The notes beneath the pieces were generated by a model that did no database searches, was not told where the DNA came from, and was given only the letters and a program-made list of their open reading frames with translations. Position numbers and translations under genes: made by a program. From Ridgeia piscesae (lineage: Eukaryota > Annelida > Polychaeta > Sabellida > Siboglinidae), in assembly GCA_025642075.2 (NCBI GenBank), contig JAODUO010000626.1:1-64000 (forward strand): a stretch of 64,000 bases of DNA. Direction: 5' to 3'. This document shows, one piece after another, positions 26,401-63,117 of this stretch; the stretch's first letter is position 1; every line of letters begins with the position of its first letter.

Positions 26401-29400
26401 CAGGTCCTCGCTCCACCACAGGTCCTCACTCCACCACAGGTCCTGGCTCCACCACAGGTCCTCGCCCCACCACAGGTCCTCGCTCCACCATAGGTCCTCG
26501 CTCCACCACAGGTCCTCGCTCCACCACAGGTCCTCGCTCTGCCACATGTCCTGGCTCCATCACAGGTCCTGGCTCCACCACAGGTCCTGGCTCCACCACA
26601 GGTCCTGGCTCCACCACAGGTCCTGGCTCCACCACAGGTCCTGGCTCCATGGGGCACATGTTTACAATTCACACAACCCACACTTAATGTTTACAACTAC
26701 AGGTGCTTTAGCTTGTCACATGTCTGATGACTGGATGTCCTGAGATATAATGTCAGAATAGTTTAAATAACATCCACAACTAATTGATTACATTGTAACA
26801 CATTATAAATATAATTGATTTAAACATGCATGACAACTTCACAAATGTTTAGCTAAACTCAGTGATGAATTGGCCAAATTCGTCAGTCATTGGCAATTGA
26901 TTTTGATGCTGATTATGTATGCTCCTATGTGTCTTCTCATACAATTATGTGGGGCGCCATGCCACTTGTCTTACAGTAGTGTTTCTTACTACGCCAACTC
27001 ATACAATTATGTGGGGCGCCATGCCACTTGTCTTACAGTAGTGTTTCTTACTACGCCAACTCATACAATGATGTGGGGCGCCATGCCACTTGTCTTACAG
27101 TAGTGTTTCTTACTACGCCAACTCATACAATGATGTGGGGCGCCATGCCACTTGTCTTACAGTAGTGTTTCTTACTACGCCAACTCATACAATTATGTGG
27201 GGCGCTATGCCACTTGTCTTACAGTAGTGTTTCTTACTACGCCAACTCATACAATTATGTGGGGCGCTATGCCACTTGTCTTACAGTAGTGTTTCTTACT
27301 ACGCCAACTCATACAATTATGTGGGGCGTTATGCCACTTGTCTTACAGTAGTGTTTCTTACTACGCCAACTCATACAATTATGTGGGGCGCCATGCCACT
27401 TGTCTTACAGTAGTGTTTCTTACTACGCCAACTCATACAATGATGTGGGGCGCCATGCCACTTGTCTTACAGTAGTGTTTCTTACTACGCCAACTCATAC
27501 AATGATGTGGGGCGTTATGCCACTTGTCTTACAGTAGTGTTTCTTACTACGCCAACTCATACAATTATGTGGGGCGTTATGCCACTTGTCTTACAGTAGT
27601 GTTTCTTACTACGCCAACTCATACAATTATGTGGGGCGCTATGCCACTTGTCTTACAGTAGTGTTTCTTACTACGCCAACTCATACAATTATGTGGGGCG
27701 TTATGCCACTTGTCTTACAGTAGTGTTTCTTACTACGCCAACTCATACAATGATGTGGGGCGCTATGCCACTTGTCTTACAGTAGTGTTTCTTACTATGC
27801 CAACTCATACAATTATGTGGGGCGCTATGCCACTTGTCTTACAGTAGTGTTTCTTACTACGCCAACTCATACAATTAAAACTGCATACAATTAGCAGAGG
27901 GCAGTTTGATATAAGAAATATTTGTCCATGTGTGGTATTGAAAGCACGTTTTGGTTTGGGCCCTTTAAGTTACCCCAGACGCCATCGTCATCAGCAGCAC
28001 AGCCAGCGCCATCTGGAGGGATGCCAGCATATGCAGCAGCGCCACCTAGTGTGCCGCCACCAAGTACGCTTGGTTATCCTCCTGGAGGGGCGCCGACTGC
28101 CCCTGCACCACACCCCTCTGCACCGCCCCCTGTGGGCTTTGACATGACTGCTATGGGAGGTGGAGGTAGGTCACAGCTGACATGGACGGGGTCAACTGAT
28201 GTCAGCCAGTTGTGCATCACATGGTGTGTGTGGAAACAAGGCAACTGTTCGTTGTGGTGTAGCTAAGATAATTTGCAATTACAATCAAAACAACTGACAT
28301 TGAAAGTGGCAAAAACAACTGAGAAAACATTATTACAAATATTAACTACCCCCCCCCCGGGTAACATTGTTTAAGGCAACCATGTCTGGTCCCTTAGCCA
28401 GAATCAGTGTTTCAAACTCAGGGAGGGGTAATATTAGTATTCGGATGTTTGCTGAATGACATCTACATCATCCAATTTGTTGTTTTAGTTATAGAAACAA
28501 CACCAGTATGGGCAGGAACTGGCCAGCGAAGTTGACTATTTAGTATTTGAATGTTTTATAAACAGTTGATTCACACTGCTAATAATTCCTTGGGCTGGTT
28601 AAATTCAATTCAGCAGTATACTTTCAATAATTATATATTATCTATGCTCGTATTAAGATAATTATACTGATGAATATTAATAATTCAGCAACATATGCGG
28701 TGTGTTTACAACTTTACAGTGAGTGCTGGAGTTTACCATCAAGTGACTCCTCAAATTTGACTGATTGTTTTTCCTTTCAGGAGCTCCACCGCCATATTCC
28801 CCCTACCCTGCCAGCAGTCAACCCTACCCCGCGACCATGCCTCCAGCCCAAGGACTGCCGCCCTACGCCGCACAATCATATTCACACCAACCATATCCAC
28901 AGCAACCTGTGCCACAGCAACCGATGCCACCACAACCATACCCGCAACAACCGTATCCACAGCATTCATTCCCGCAGCAACCATATCCACAGCAACCATA
29001 TCCACAGCAACCGTTTCCACAGCAACCAAATCAACAGCCGGGATATCGGCAACAACCGTATCAGCAACAATATCCTCAGGGAGCAGGTAGTTTATTTGGT
29101 TCTTACAAACTTTTACATGGTTTCACAGAATCTAATTCACTCATTGCATTTACCTGGTGTAGCCATATGAAACATTGATTCATTTTGTCAACAACACTTG
29201 TATTTAGATGTACAACTGATGCTATATTATAACTGTTTGAGATAATGTGAATACATTTGTGAGCTCTATCCAGCTTCATGTTGATGTTGTCGTGTTCTCT
29301 CAGTGATGTCTGTGTCTGTCAGGTTACCAGCAGCCGTACCAACAAGCAAGCACTGTCCATGTGCAGCCACAGACGGTTGTTATTCCTCAGCACAAGAAGA

Positions 29401-30472
29401 AAGGTGGCAAAGGTTACGGCAAAATGGCGGCAGGTTGGTTATTTAAGTCATCTTTTCACTGTCACTTTTCACCAGTATTTATTTAGACAGTGAAACTTGC
29501 CGTGCTGTTTGGAAATGTATTTATTGAAACTGCACGGACAATGGCAGGGTCAGTTGGTAATTATGGTTATCCTGAACTCATCAGGCGTTATGCAGTTCTC
29601 TCCTTGTGGTTGCGAATGGATGTTATAATAACTTGTGTGTATAGACCCAACCAATTGGCGTTTGTTTCCCTTTAAGACATTTAGAAAGTAACATATATAT
29701 GTATGTATTATTATATGCTTTTGCCATATGCTCATGACAAGTGTTACCAGCATGTATCAACATTACACTGTAGTCAGTATTTTCTATTATTTTCAACTAT
29801 TTGTAATGAAATAATTTATTAAATAACTCTAATTTTTTTACTTTATTTTACATACATATTTTATGTTTAAATAAATTTATTAAGTAACCAAATTCATGTG
29901 TCAACCTGGGACAACAAAAATCTGTAAAATCATGAGAGAGAAAACGTAAAAGTTACAAAACAAATCTCCACAAAGTGTAAAATTATCAATGCCAAAATAA
30001 ACACAATTTTGGTATTTAGGCACTGCCATAGTGTCCATTCGAATGTTATACACCTGATATTAACACATTCACATCGCAGGAACAAATGACGCACCAAATA
30101 CGGTAAATTCCCAACTTTGATGGCATGATTATTTCACTTAGAATCTGTTTCCAGTCACCCTGGTAACGGCCCACATACCCTTTTGCTTCCTTGTAGCCTG
30201 GTCAGTCTATCTCATCCAAAATTTGTTTTGTCAAAATCATAAATATGCGTAAGGATTGCTTCTACATTGATAGTACACATGCTGAAGCTGTGTTGTTCCT
30301 TGCAGGGCTGGCTGGTGGAGTGGTGGCGGGCTATGCGGCCCACAAAGTGATGGGGGGGATTGGGGGAGGCCTATTTGGACACGGCGGTGGATGGGGAGGG
30401 AGCTGGTCCTCCGGCAGCTGGGGAAGTTATGGAAGCGGTGGCAGTTGTGGGAGTTTTGGTGGATTTGACTAG
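22273..30472 (+). CDS. PH-domain protein with Pro/Gln- and Gly-rich tail (9 coding exons)
   Basis: Coding exons: 22273-22321, 22859-22974, 23691-23854, 25463-25490, 26227-(uncertain), 27979-28165, 28781-29086, 29323-29433 and 30306-30472 (stop TAG). All have AG/GT borders and joining phases. Exons 1-4 encode a PH domain of about 119 residues: first strand LKEGWLQKYS, then SWKFVFVRLYKDSNFCWFRS, and the closing helix with its conserved Trp (MASWQQAVLST). PH domains bind phosphoinositides or proteins at membranes. The tail is low complexity: APPQVL repeats (exon 5), Ala/Pro-rich (exon 6), YPQQP repeats (exon 7), a basic KKKGGKG patch (exon 8), and LAGGVVAGYAAHKVMGGIGG then Gly/Trp/Ser repeats (exon 9). 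It resembles unnamed invertebrate PH proteins with such tails; the ligand is unknown. The end of exon 5 is unresolved. Confidence 0.82.
22859..22974 (+). CDS. PH gene coding exon 2
   Basis: Acceptor TTGTGCACAG, donor CTGACG|GTGAGT. Encodes KGFMSDSWKFVFVRLY, then DSNFCWFRSESDREVKGYVN: PH strands 2-4. Confidence 0.88.
23195..23245. repeat. (TA)n tract, PH intron 2
   Basis: Uninterrupted TA run within intron 2 (22975-23690). Confidence 0.95.
23291..23457. repeat. (CT)n and (TA)n within a 15-bp inverted repeat, PH intron 2
   Basis: CT and TA runs are enclosed by AACCTTTTTATAATA on the left and its exact reverse complement TATTATAAAAAGGTT on the right. The whole segment could fold as a long AT-rich hairpin. 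Confidence 0.8.
23691..23854 (+). CDS. PH gene coding exon 3
   Basis: Acceptor GTTGCTTCAG, donor ATGGC|GTACGT. Encodes QVCNFLALGAYARAI, a loop rich in Ser and Pro, then IAFPEKPKKKSKVYFFSCSS: the later PH strands. Ends in phase 2. Confidence 0.88.
24003..25150. repeat. 33-bp tandem array, about 35 copies, PH intron 3
   Basis: The unit is TTACTTCCTCAGTGGTTAAT followed by CCACTAGGTTGTC. It is 11 codons long and open on both strands, producing false frames of 323 and 136 codons. In the gene's sense direction each unit carries a short pyrimidine run ending in CAG (ACTTCCTCAG), which resembles a 3' splice site. The array lies between exon 3 and exon 4 and ends about 310 bp before exon 4. Confidence 0.97.
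25463..25490 (+). CDS. PH gene coding exon 4 (28-nt micro-exon)
   Basis: Acceptor GGCTTTCAG, donor ACG|GTAAGT. Encodes (A)SWQQAVLST, the C-terminal PH helix with its invariant Trp. Phases 2 in and 0 out fit both neighbours. Without it the fold loses its closing helix. Confidence 0.85.
25617..25657. repeat. 41-bp perfect palindrome, PH intron 4
   Basis: Arms TAGATGTGTACTCCTTTAAC and GTTAAAGGAGTACACATCTA, 20 bp each, are exact reverse complements around one A. The rest of intron 4 (25491-26226) is unique sequence with no exon recognised. Confidence 0.95.
26227..26490 (+). CDS. PH gene coding exon 5, with 18-bp repeat; true 3' end uncertain
   Basis: Acceptor TATTTACAG; the frame continues EILCNLNEEASLLQPLFMMA and then runs into APPQVL repeats until an in-frame TAG at 26491-26493. 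Exon 6 needs a phase-0 exit, and the only GT sites in that phase are the CAG|GTC (or CAA|GTC) steps inside each 18-bp unit. The exon therefore ends at one of about eleven equivalent weak donors; the coordinates given are the maximum. Confidence 0.6.
26281..26651. repeat. 18-bp tandem array, about 20 copies, across the PH exon 5/intron 5 border
   Basis: The unit is CTCCACCACAGGTCCTGG with C/T variation in the last bases. It encodes APPQVL in the gene's frame. A CCATAG variant at 26487-26493 stops the frame after about 11-12 units; the remaining units must be intronic or untranslated. From 26652 to 26930 is ordinary intron. Confidence 0.96.
26935..27881. repeat. 62-bp tandem array, about 15 copies, PH intron 5
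   Basis: The unit starts ACTCATACAATTATGTGGGG and includes CATGCCACTTGTCTTACAG and TAGTGTTTCTTACTACGCCA; copies start at 26997, 27059 and so on. Variation is confined to AATT/AATG and GCGCC/GCGCT/GCGTT. Each unit has a pyrimidine-rich TTGTCTTACAG in the sense direction, resembling a 3' splice site. The array ends 98 bp before exon 6. Confidence 0.97.
27979..28165 (+). CDS. PH gene coding exon 6
   Basis: Acceptor GTTACCCCAG, donor GGAG|GTAGGT. Encodes TPSSSAAQPAPSGGMPAYAA, a Pro/Ala-rich stretch with GYPPGGAP, and FDMTAMGGG. Phase 0 in, phase 1 out. Confidence 0.83.
28781..29086 (+). CDS. PH gene coding exon 7 (YPQQP repeats)
   Basis: Acceptor TTCCTTTCAG, donor GCAG|GTAGTT, both phase 1. Encodes GAPPPYSPYPASSQPYPATM, then about ten imperfect YPQQP/FPQQP pentapeptides ending QYPQGA. 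The repeat is protein-level low complexity with varied codons, so it is not one of the fresh satellites. Confidence 0.88.
29323..29433 (+). CDS. PH gene coding exon 8
   Basis: Acceptor GTGTCTGTCAG, donor GCAG|GTTGGT, phase 1 at both ends. Encodes YQQPYQQASTVHVQPQTVVI and the basic patch HKKKGGKGYGKMAA. Confidence 0.85.
29434..30305. other. PH intron 8, unique sequence
   Basis: 872-bp AT-rich intron with no array or exon recognised. Introns 6 (28166-28780) and 7 (29087-29322) are likewise unremarkable apart from a C10 homopolymer near 28350. Confidence 0.7.
30306..30472 (+). CDS. PH gene coding exon 9 and stop
   Basis: Acceptor TTCCTTGCAG. Encodes LAGGVVAGYAAHKVMGGIGG followed by Gly/Trp/Ser-rich sequence ending GGSCGSFGGFD and TAG. 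The first part looks like a glycine-zipper type hydrophobic segment that could insert in or oligomerise at membranes (inference). Confidence 0.85.
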
Positions 30473-30715
30473 GAAGAATTTAGGGAATACGACATCATCT
30501 CAACTCATCAAGTCAGACCTCCCTGGTAATGTCAACATCGGCAGCCATTCTAGATATCATCAGTGGCGAATCTCTGATGTCACATTGCTCAGTGTCAGAC
30601 AGCTGGGTCACCATTCTGGGTTGGTAGATGCTTGCACAAAGGTGGCAACTTCTAAGGCATTTCCTTAGTGAGAACAAATACAGTAAACCTGAGATATAAT
30701 CAATCTCTTGATTGC

Positions 30716-30899
<184 letters not shown>

Positions 30900-31288
30900 T
30901 AAATCTAACATTTATCACCAACTGAGTCATGTACTTTTAGAAAAGTGGTATTCCCTTGATGCTAGTTGACTGTCTTACTGGTGCTAGACAGTTTATTCAC
31001 ATTTTAGAAATGAAGATATGTAACAAAAGTGATCATGTAACAAAAGTGATCATGAGATCAAAATATCAATCCAGGCCTACATTTTACATTGTTGGTTCTA
31101 TATCATTTCAGTGGGTTTTATCCATAGGTTTAATTGTACTTTTTATCCGAACATTTGTTATAAAAATTCATTGTATGCACAGAAATTCAAAAAGTTACCT
31201 CTTTACAGTATACGTATGTATGAGCAATTTTCAACGTATGGTCTTGCTGCTGTTTTGGGAGAAGGAAAATGTCAGCTCTCTCATTGTC

Positions 31289-31838
31289 GAGAGTACAGTG
31301 GGTTTCATTATCGAGAATACAGTGGGTTTCATTATCGAGAGTACAGTGGGTTTCATTATCGAGAGTACAGTGGGTTTCATTATCGAGAATACAGTGGGTT
31401 TCATTATCGAGAGTACAGTGGGTTTCATTATCGAGAGTACAGTGGGTTTCATTATCGAGAGTACAGTGGGTTTCATTATCGAGAGTACAGTGGGTTTCAT
31501 TATCGAGAGTACAGTGGGTTTCATTATCGAGAATACAGTGGGTTTCATTATCGAGAGTACAGTGGGTTTCATTATCGAGAATACAGTGGGTTTCATTATC
31601 GAGAGTACAGTCGGTTTCATTATCGAGAATACAGTGGGTTTCATTATCGAGAGTACAGTGGGTTTCATTATCGAGAGTACAGTGGGTTTCATTATCGAGA
31701 GTACAGTAGGTTTCATTATCGAGAGGTCAGTGGGTTTCATTATCGAGAATACAGTGGGTTTCATTATCGAGAATACAGTGGGTTTCATTATCGAGAATAC
31801 ATTGGGTTTCATTATCGAGAATACAGTGGGTTTCTATA
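31289..31838. repeat. 24-bp tandem array, about 23 copies, PH gene 3' UTR or flank
   Basis: The unit is GAGTACAGTGGGTTTCATTA followed by TCGA, with GAGTAC/GAATAC alternation. It is 8 codons long, open in several frames on both strands, and produces false frames up to 295 codons. It lies 0.8 kb after the stop. Confidence 0.97.
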
Positions 31839-32410
31839 GGTGAATAACTTGCTCAGTATCAGAGATTTATTTTATGCACAATCACATTGCCGCCTTTTAC
31901 ATATTTTGTGCCATAAATACAACCTTTTAGGCCAGTCAGTTAGTCATTCCAGTTATCACTTTGACAGTGTTTAAATGGAAATGTCAAGTTTATGCTAATA
32001 TATAATGTTATATTTTAACATCACAACGCAATTATACTAAGTGTGATTAGTAATACTAAGTGTTGCTAATCACACACTATCTAATCACTGATGCGTATCT
32101 GTTGCTGGTATGAATTTGGAGTGTGTTTTGGAAGAGACCGTCAGATCTCACAAACACTTATCAGGTAGTCTGAGACATGTGATCACATTAAGCAGACGAA
32201 CCATATGTACCATTGACTGCTTTAAGTGCTAATTCAGTGAATCAAAATATGTGGTGTGTGTATGCATACTTGAAACCAATTCTAACTGTGTGTACAGTTT
32301 GTGTTTAGCTTTTCTCCTAGTAATAACTGATGGCTGTAGTATATGCAAATGGGTGTGTACAAAGAACAAAATGTCTAGGATGATCTTATCTCTGTGCTGT
32401 TAACTGGTGC

Positions 32411-32416
32411 AATAAA
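32411..32416 (+). terminator. Candidate polyadenylation signal of the PH gene
   Basis: AATAAA in the context GTGCAATAAATTGAAGG, 1.9 kb after the stop codon. If it is used, both the CA tract and the 24-bp array are transcribed in the 3' UTR. Position alone supports it. Confidence 0.35.
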
Positions 32417-33900
32417 TTGAAGGTGGACATTTGAAGCATTTATTTTACATGCTCCTTGAATAATTGCCACATATTATTATGATGTATGGAGCTTTTGTTT
32501 TGACACCTCCATGTTTTCAATTCGAGACTACAGATATAAACTGATGTTGCTGATTTGTAATCAAGAATGGGTAATACCGGTATGTCTTGCAAAGAAAATT
32601 ATTATTTAAAAAAAAAATTCTTTGAAATCATGCAATTTAATAGAAGTGCAATTAATACAATGTATGTGTAGACATATTCTAGTAATAATTTGTGTTCATA
32701 TTAGTTTGGGGTCACATTATTAACAAGGTTAAATAGCGTTTTAAAGAAACTAAAATTCAACATGTACATATTGCCTAAAACAATATTGGAAGTAAGGTAC
32801 CTGGTATACACTAATACAATGTACAGTGATAAACATGGTATTGTCTACATTATCACCCGCAAGAAGTTGTCATTAATTAAGATGATTAATTGAGTGCTCA
32901 AATGATTTGTAGTTCACTTGGAAAGGGTAACAGTTGTGTTTGAATGTCTCCTGTAATGTGTTCTGTATAGGTGTGTATGTCAGATTGTCTACTGTCTCAC
33001 CAGTGACCTGTTTTCAGACATTTGTCTTGGAGACATGTTGTCAGGAACCAGTGTATTAACATGTGTGCACGAAGTCTTTTGTAGTTATTATGTGTTCTAT
33101 ATTCAGTAGCACTGTTTGTGTTATTTATGTATAATTATACTAATTATTATCTCATGTACACATACATACAAACATGTACATACATGAGCACAGCATATGG
33201 TGGTTTGTCTAATAATTATTTGGAAATGTTAAATGAAGCTGTCAGAAAGAACAAAGTCAAATGCCAAGTCTGAATTGGGATAACAGTTTTATATGTTGCT
33301 ATTTGCACCTTATCATGTTCCTACAAAGCAACACACATTTATTAAAAAAGCAGTAATTTAATACCTGAACACATCATTGTTATTAAACATAATATAATTA
33401 AACCTGCCATCAAACATAGCCGCCCATATTGGCTACAAAAACTAGCAATTTGGTCCTCATTTTTAAATACTAGAATAAATATTTGATGGGACACAGCTCA
33501 ACAAATTGCACATAATAAGCCAAAAACTACTCACAATTTTAATAATGTGACCATGAAATGTTAATGAAATATTGACAATTATAAACACAGTTGCTGTTTG
33601 CGGTTCAAAGTGTTGATGAGACCTAAACACAATTAGTACCTGATTGAGCAGACATCTTGCTAATGCAGCGTAAATACTGCCTCCAGCACGACAGGATGAC
33701 TTACTGTAACGTAGAGCAGACAACAGTTTTACAGTCATGTTCTCCTTTCCCATCAGATATGAATGCAAATCAATCCTTATGCTGTCTATATTAATGCATT
33801 CAATTGGTATTCCCTGCAGTTCTGGTAAATAATCTCTCTCACTCGCCCTCTCACTCGCCCTCCCTCACATACAATACGACCAGCAACATGCTTTTTATAG
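32417..33900. other. AT-rich intergenic stretch between the PH gene and VCPKMT
   Basis: Mostly unique sequence. A minus-strand frame at 33463-33768 shows no family I recognise. The two genes converge here. Confidence 0.6.
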
Positions 33901-34020
33901 ACTCATGCAACTCTTTTTAGTCCTGCAATATGCTCTATTTGTGGAGTCACACAACACTTGAGTCATGCAACTCTCATTCAGACTCCCTCCCTTCCTGCCT
34001 CCACCCTCCATGGCTGAAGC

Positions 34021-35078
34021 TGTGGGGTCATGCAACACCCAATCTCTTTGTTGAGTCATATAACACATTCTGTGGGGTCGTGCAACACCCAACCTCTTTG
34101 TTGAGTCATATAACACATTCTGTGGGGTCGTGCAACACCCAACCTCTTTGTTGAGTCATATAACACATTCTGTGGGGTCGTGCAACACCCAACCTCTTTG
34201 TTGAGTCATATAACACATTCTGTGGGGTCGTGCAACACCCAACCTCTTTGTTGAGTCATATAACACATTCTGTGGGGTCGTGCAACACCCAACCTCTTTG
34301 TTGAGTCATATAACACATTCTGTGGGGTCGTGCAACACCCAATCTCTTTGTTGAGTCATATAACACATTCTGTGGAGTCATGCATCACCCAATCTCTTTG
34401 TTGAGTCATATAACACATTCTGTGGAGTCATGCATCACACAATCTCTTTGTTGAGTCATATAACACATTCTGTGTAGTCATGCATCACTCAATCTCTTTG
34501 TTGAGTCATATAACACATTCTGCGGAGTCATGCAACACCCAATCTCTTTGTTGAGTCATATAACACATTCTGCGGAGTCATGCAACACCCAATCTCTTTG
34601 TTGAGTCATATAACACATTCTGCGGAGTCATGCAACACCCAATCTCTTTGTTGAGTCATATAACACATTCTGCGGAGTCATGCAACACCCAATCTCTTTG
34701 TTGAGTCATATAACACATTCTGCGGAGTCATGCAACACCCAATCTCTTTGTTGAGTCATATAACACATTCTGCGGAGTCATGCAACACCCAATCTCTTTG
34801 TTGAGTCATATAACACATTCTGCGGAGTCATGCAACACCCAATCTCTTTGTTGAGTCATATAACACATTCTGCGGAGTCATGCAACACCCAATCTCTTTG
34901 TTGAGTCATATAACACATTCTGCGGAGTCATGCAACACCCAATCTCTTTGTTGAGTCATATAACACATTCTGCGGAGTCATGCAACACCCAATCTCTTTG
35001 TTGAGTCATATAACACATTCTGCGGAGTCATGCAACACCCAATCTCTTTGTTGAGCCATATAATACATTCTGTGGGGT
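34021..35078. repeat. 50-bp tandem array, about 21 copies, VCPKMT 3' UTR or flank
   Basis: The unit starts GTCATGCAACACCCAATCTC and continues TTTGTTGAGTCATATAACACATTCTGCGGA. Left copies read GGGGTCGTGC and right copies CGGAGTCATGC, so two subfamilies lie in blocks; diverged pieces extend left to about 33905. The array starts about 100 bp beyond the VCPKMT stop codon. Confidence 0.97.
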
Positions 35079-35176
35079 CATGCAACGCTGGAGTCACACA
35101 ATATTTTCTTGAAGTCGTACAATAATATGTCAGCATCAAGTCATTTAACATCAATGTGTCATGGAATCGTGTAACA

Positions 35177-61771
<26,595 letters not shown>

Positions 61772-62271
61772 GTAAGTAACACAAAATGTTACACTCACTA
61801 ATGCTGGTTGTGTATAATGTTATAAGTCATTCACTTCAGTGGATTATAAGTAATGACGTTACATTTTTCAGACACATGCTGATTGTATGTTGATTGTATT
61901 AAAAAAAATTCAATTTATATGATTGTTTGTCTGAAATAAAATATTACAGGTGTACTATGTTATTGATTTTTGACCAAACATTAATTCTCTGGATCATTGT
62001 AAGCAGCCGTGGATCCAAGGGGTCTTAGGATTCTCAAAACTCCCATCCAGGTATATCAAACCCTTGCATGTCTGTGGCAGATATGATAACAAGCAAAATA
62101 GGTGTGTAGACAAAACTAGACTACTAGACATTATATATAACAAAATTATGTATTACTATAATGAAAATACTCGAACATTAGCCACATAAATTCTAGACAT
62201 AATTTCCAACAACTAATTTCCACACAAATATCTAAGACAAATATCAGCTCCTAACCAATCACGACTTGCTT
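61772..62271. other. RDM1 intron 4, unique part
   Basis: AT-rich, no exon recognised; the next RDM1 exon should lie beyond. Confidence 0.6.
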
Positions 62272-63117
62272 GACAAGAACACAAGAGTGAAGAAACATGG
62301 ACAAGAACACAAGAGTGAAGAAACATGGACAAGAACACAAGAATGAAGAAACATGGACAATGACACGAGAGTGAAGAAACATGGACAAGAACAGAAGAGT
62401 GAAGAAACATGGACAAGGACACAAGAGTGAAGAAACATGGACAAGGACACAAGAATGAAGAAACATGGACAAGAACACAAGAGGAAAGAAACATGGACAA
62501 GGACACGAGTGAAGAAACATGGACAAGAACACAAGAGTGAAGAAACATGGACAAGGACACAAGAGTGAAGAAACATGGACAAGAACACAAGAGGAAAGAA
62601 ACATGGACAAGGACACAAGAGTGAAGAAACACGGACAGGAACACAAGAATGAAGAAACACGGACAAGGACACAAGAGTGAAGAAACACGGACAAGGACAC
62701 ATGAGTGAAGAAACACGGACAAGGACACAAGAGTGAAGAAACACGGACAAGGACACAAGAGTGAAGAAACATGGACAAGGACACAAGAGTGAAGAAACAC
62801 GGACAAGGACACAAGAGTGAAGAAACACGGACAAGGACACAAGAGTGAAGAAACACGGACAAGGACACAAGAGTGAAGAAACACGGACAAGGACACAAGA
62901 GTGAAGAAACATGGACAAGGACACAAGAGTGAAGAAACACGGACAAGGACACAAGAGTGAAGAAACACGGACAAGGACACAAGAGTGAAGAAACATGGAC
63001 AAGAACAAAATAGTGAAGAAACATGGACAAGAACACAAGAGTGAAGAAACATGGACAAGAACACAGGAGTGAAGAAACATGGACAAGAACACAAGAGTGA
63101 AGAAACATGGACGGAGA
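62272..63117. repeat. 28-bp tandem array, about 30 copies, RDM1 intron 4 or flank
   Basis: The unit is GTGAAGAAACATGGACAAGG followed by ACACAAGA. Two variants (ATGGACAAGAACAC at the edges, ACGGACAAGGACAC in the middle) are zoned. Three minus-strand frames of about 300 codons (FLHSCVLV...) cross it without stops and are artefacts. Confidence 0.97.

Noticed and set aside
30956..31843. 295-codon frame with a hydrophobic N-terminal part and VGFIIEST repeats
   Set aside because: 24-bp array; the preceding part shows no family and lies in the PH gene 3' UTR.
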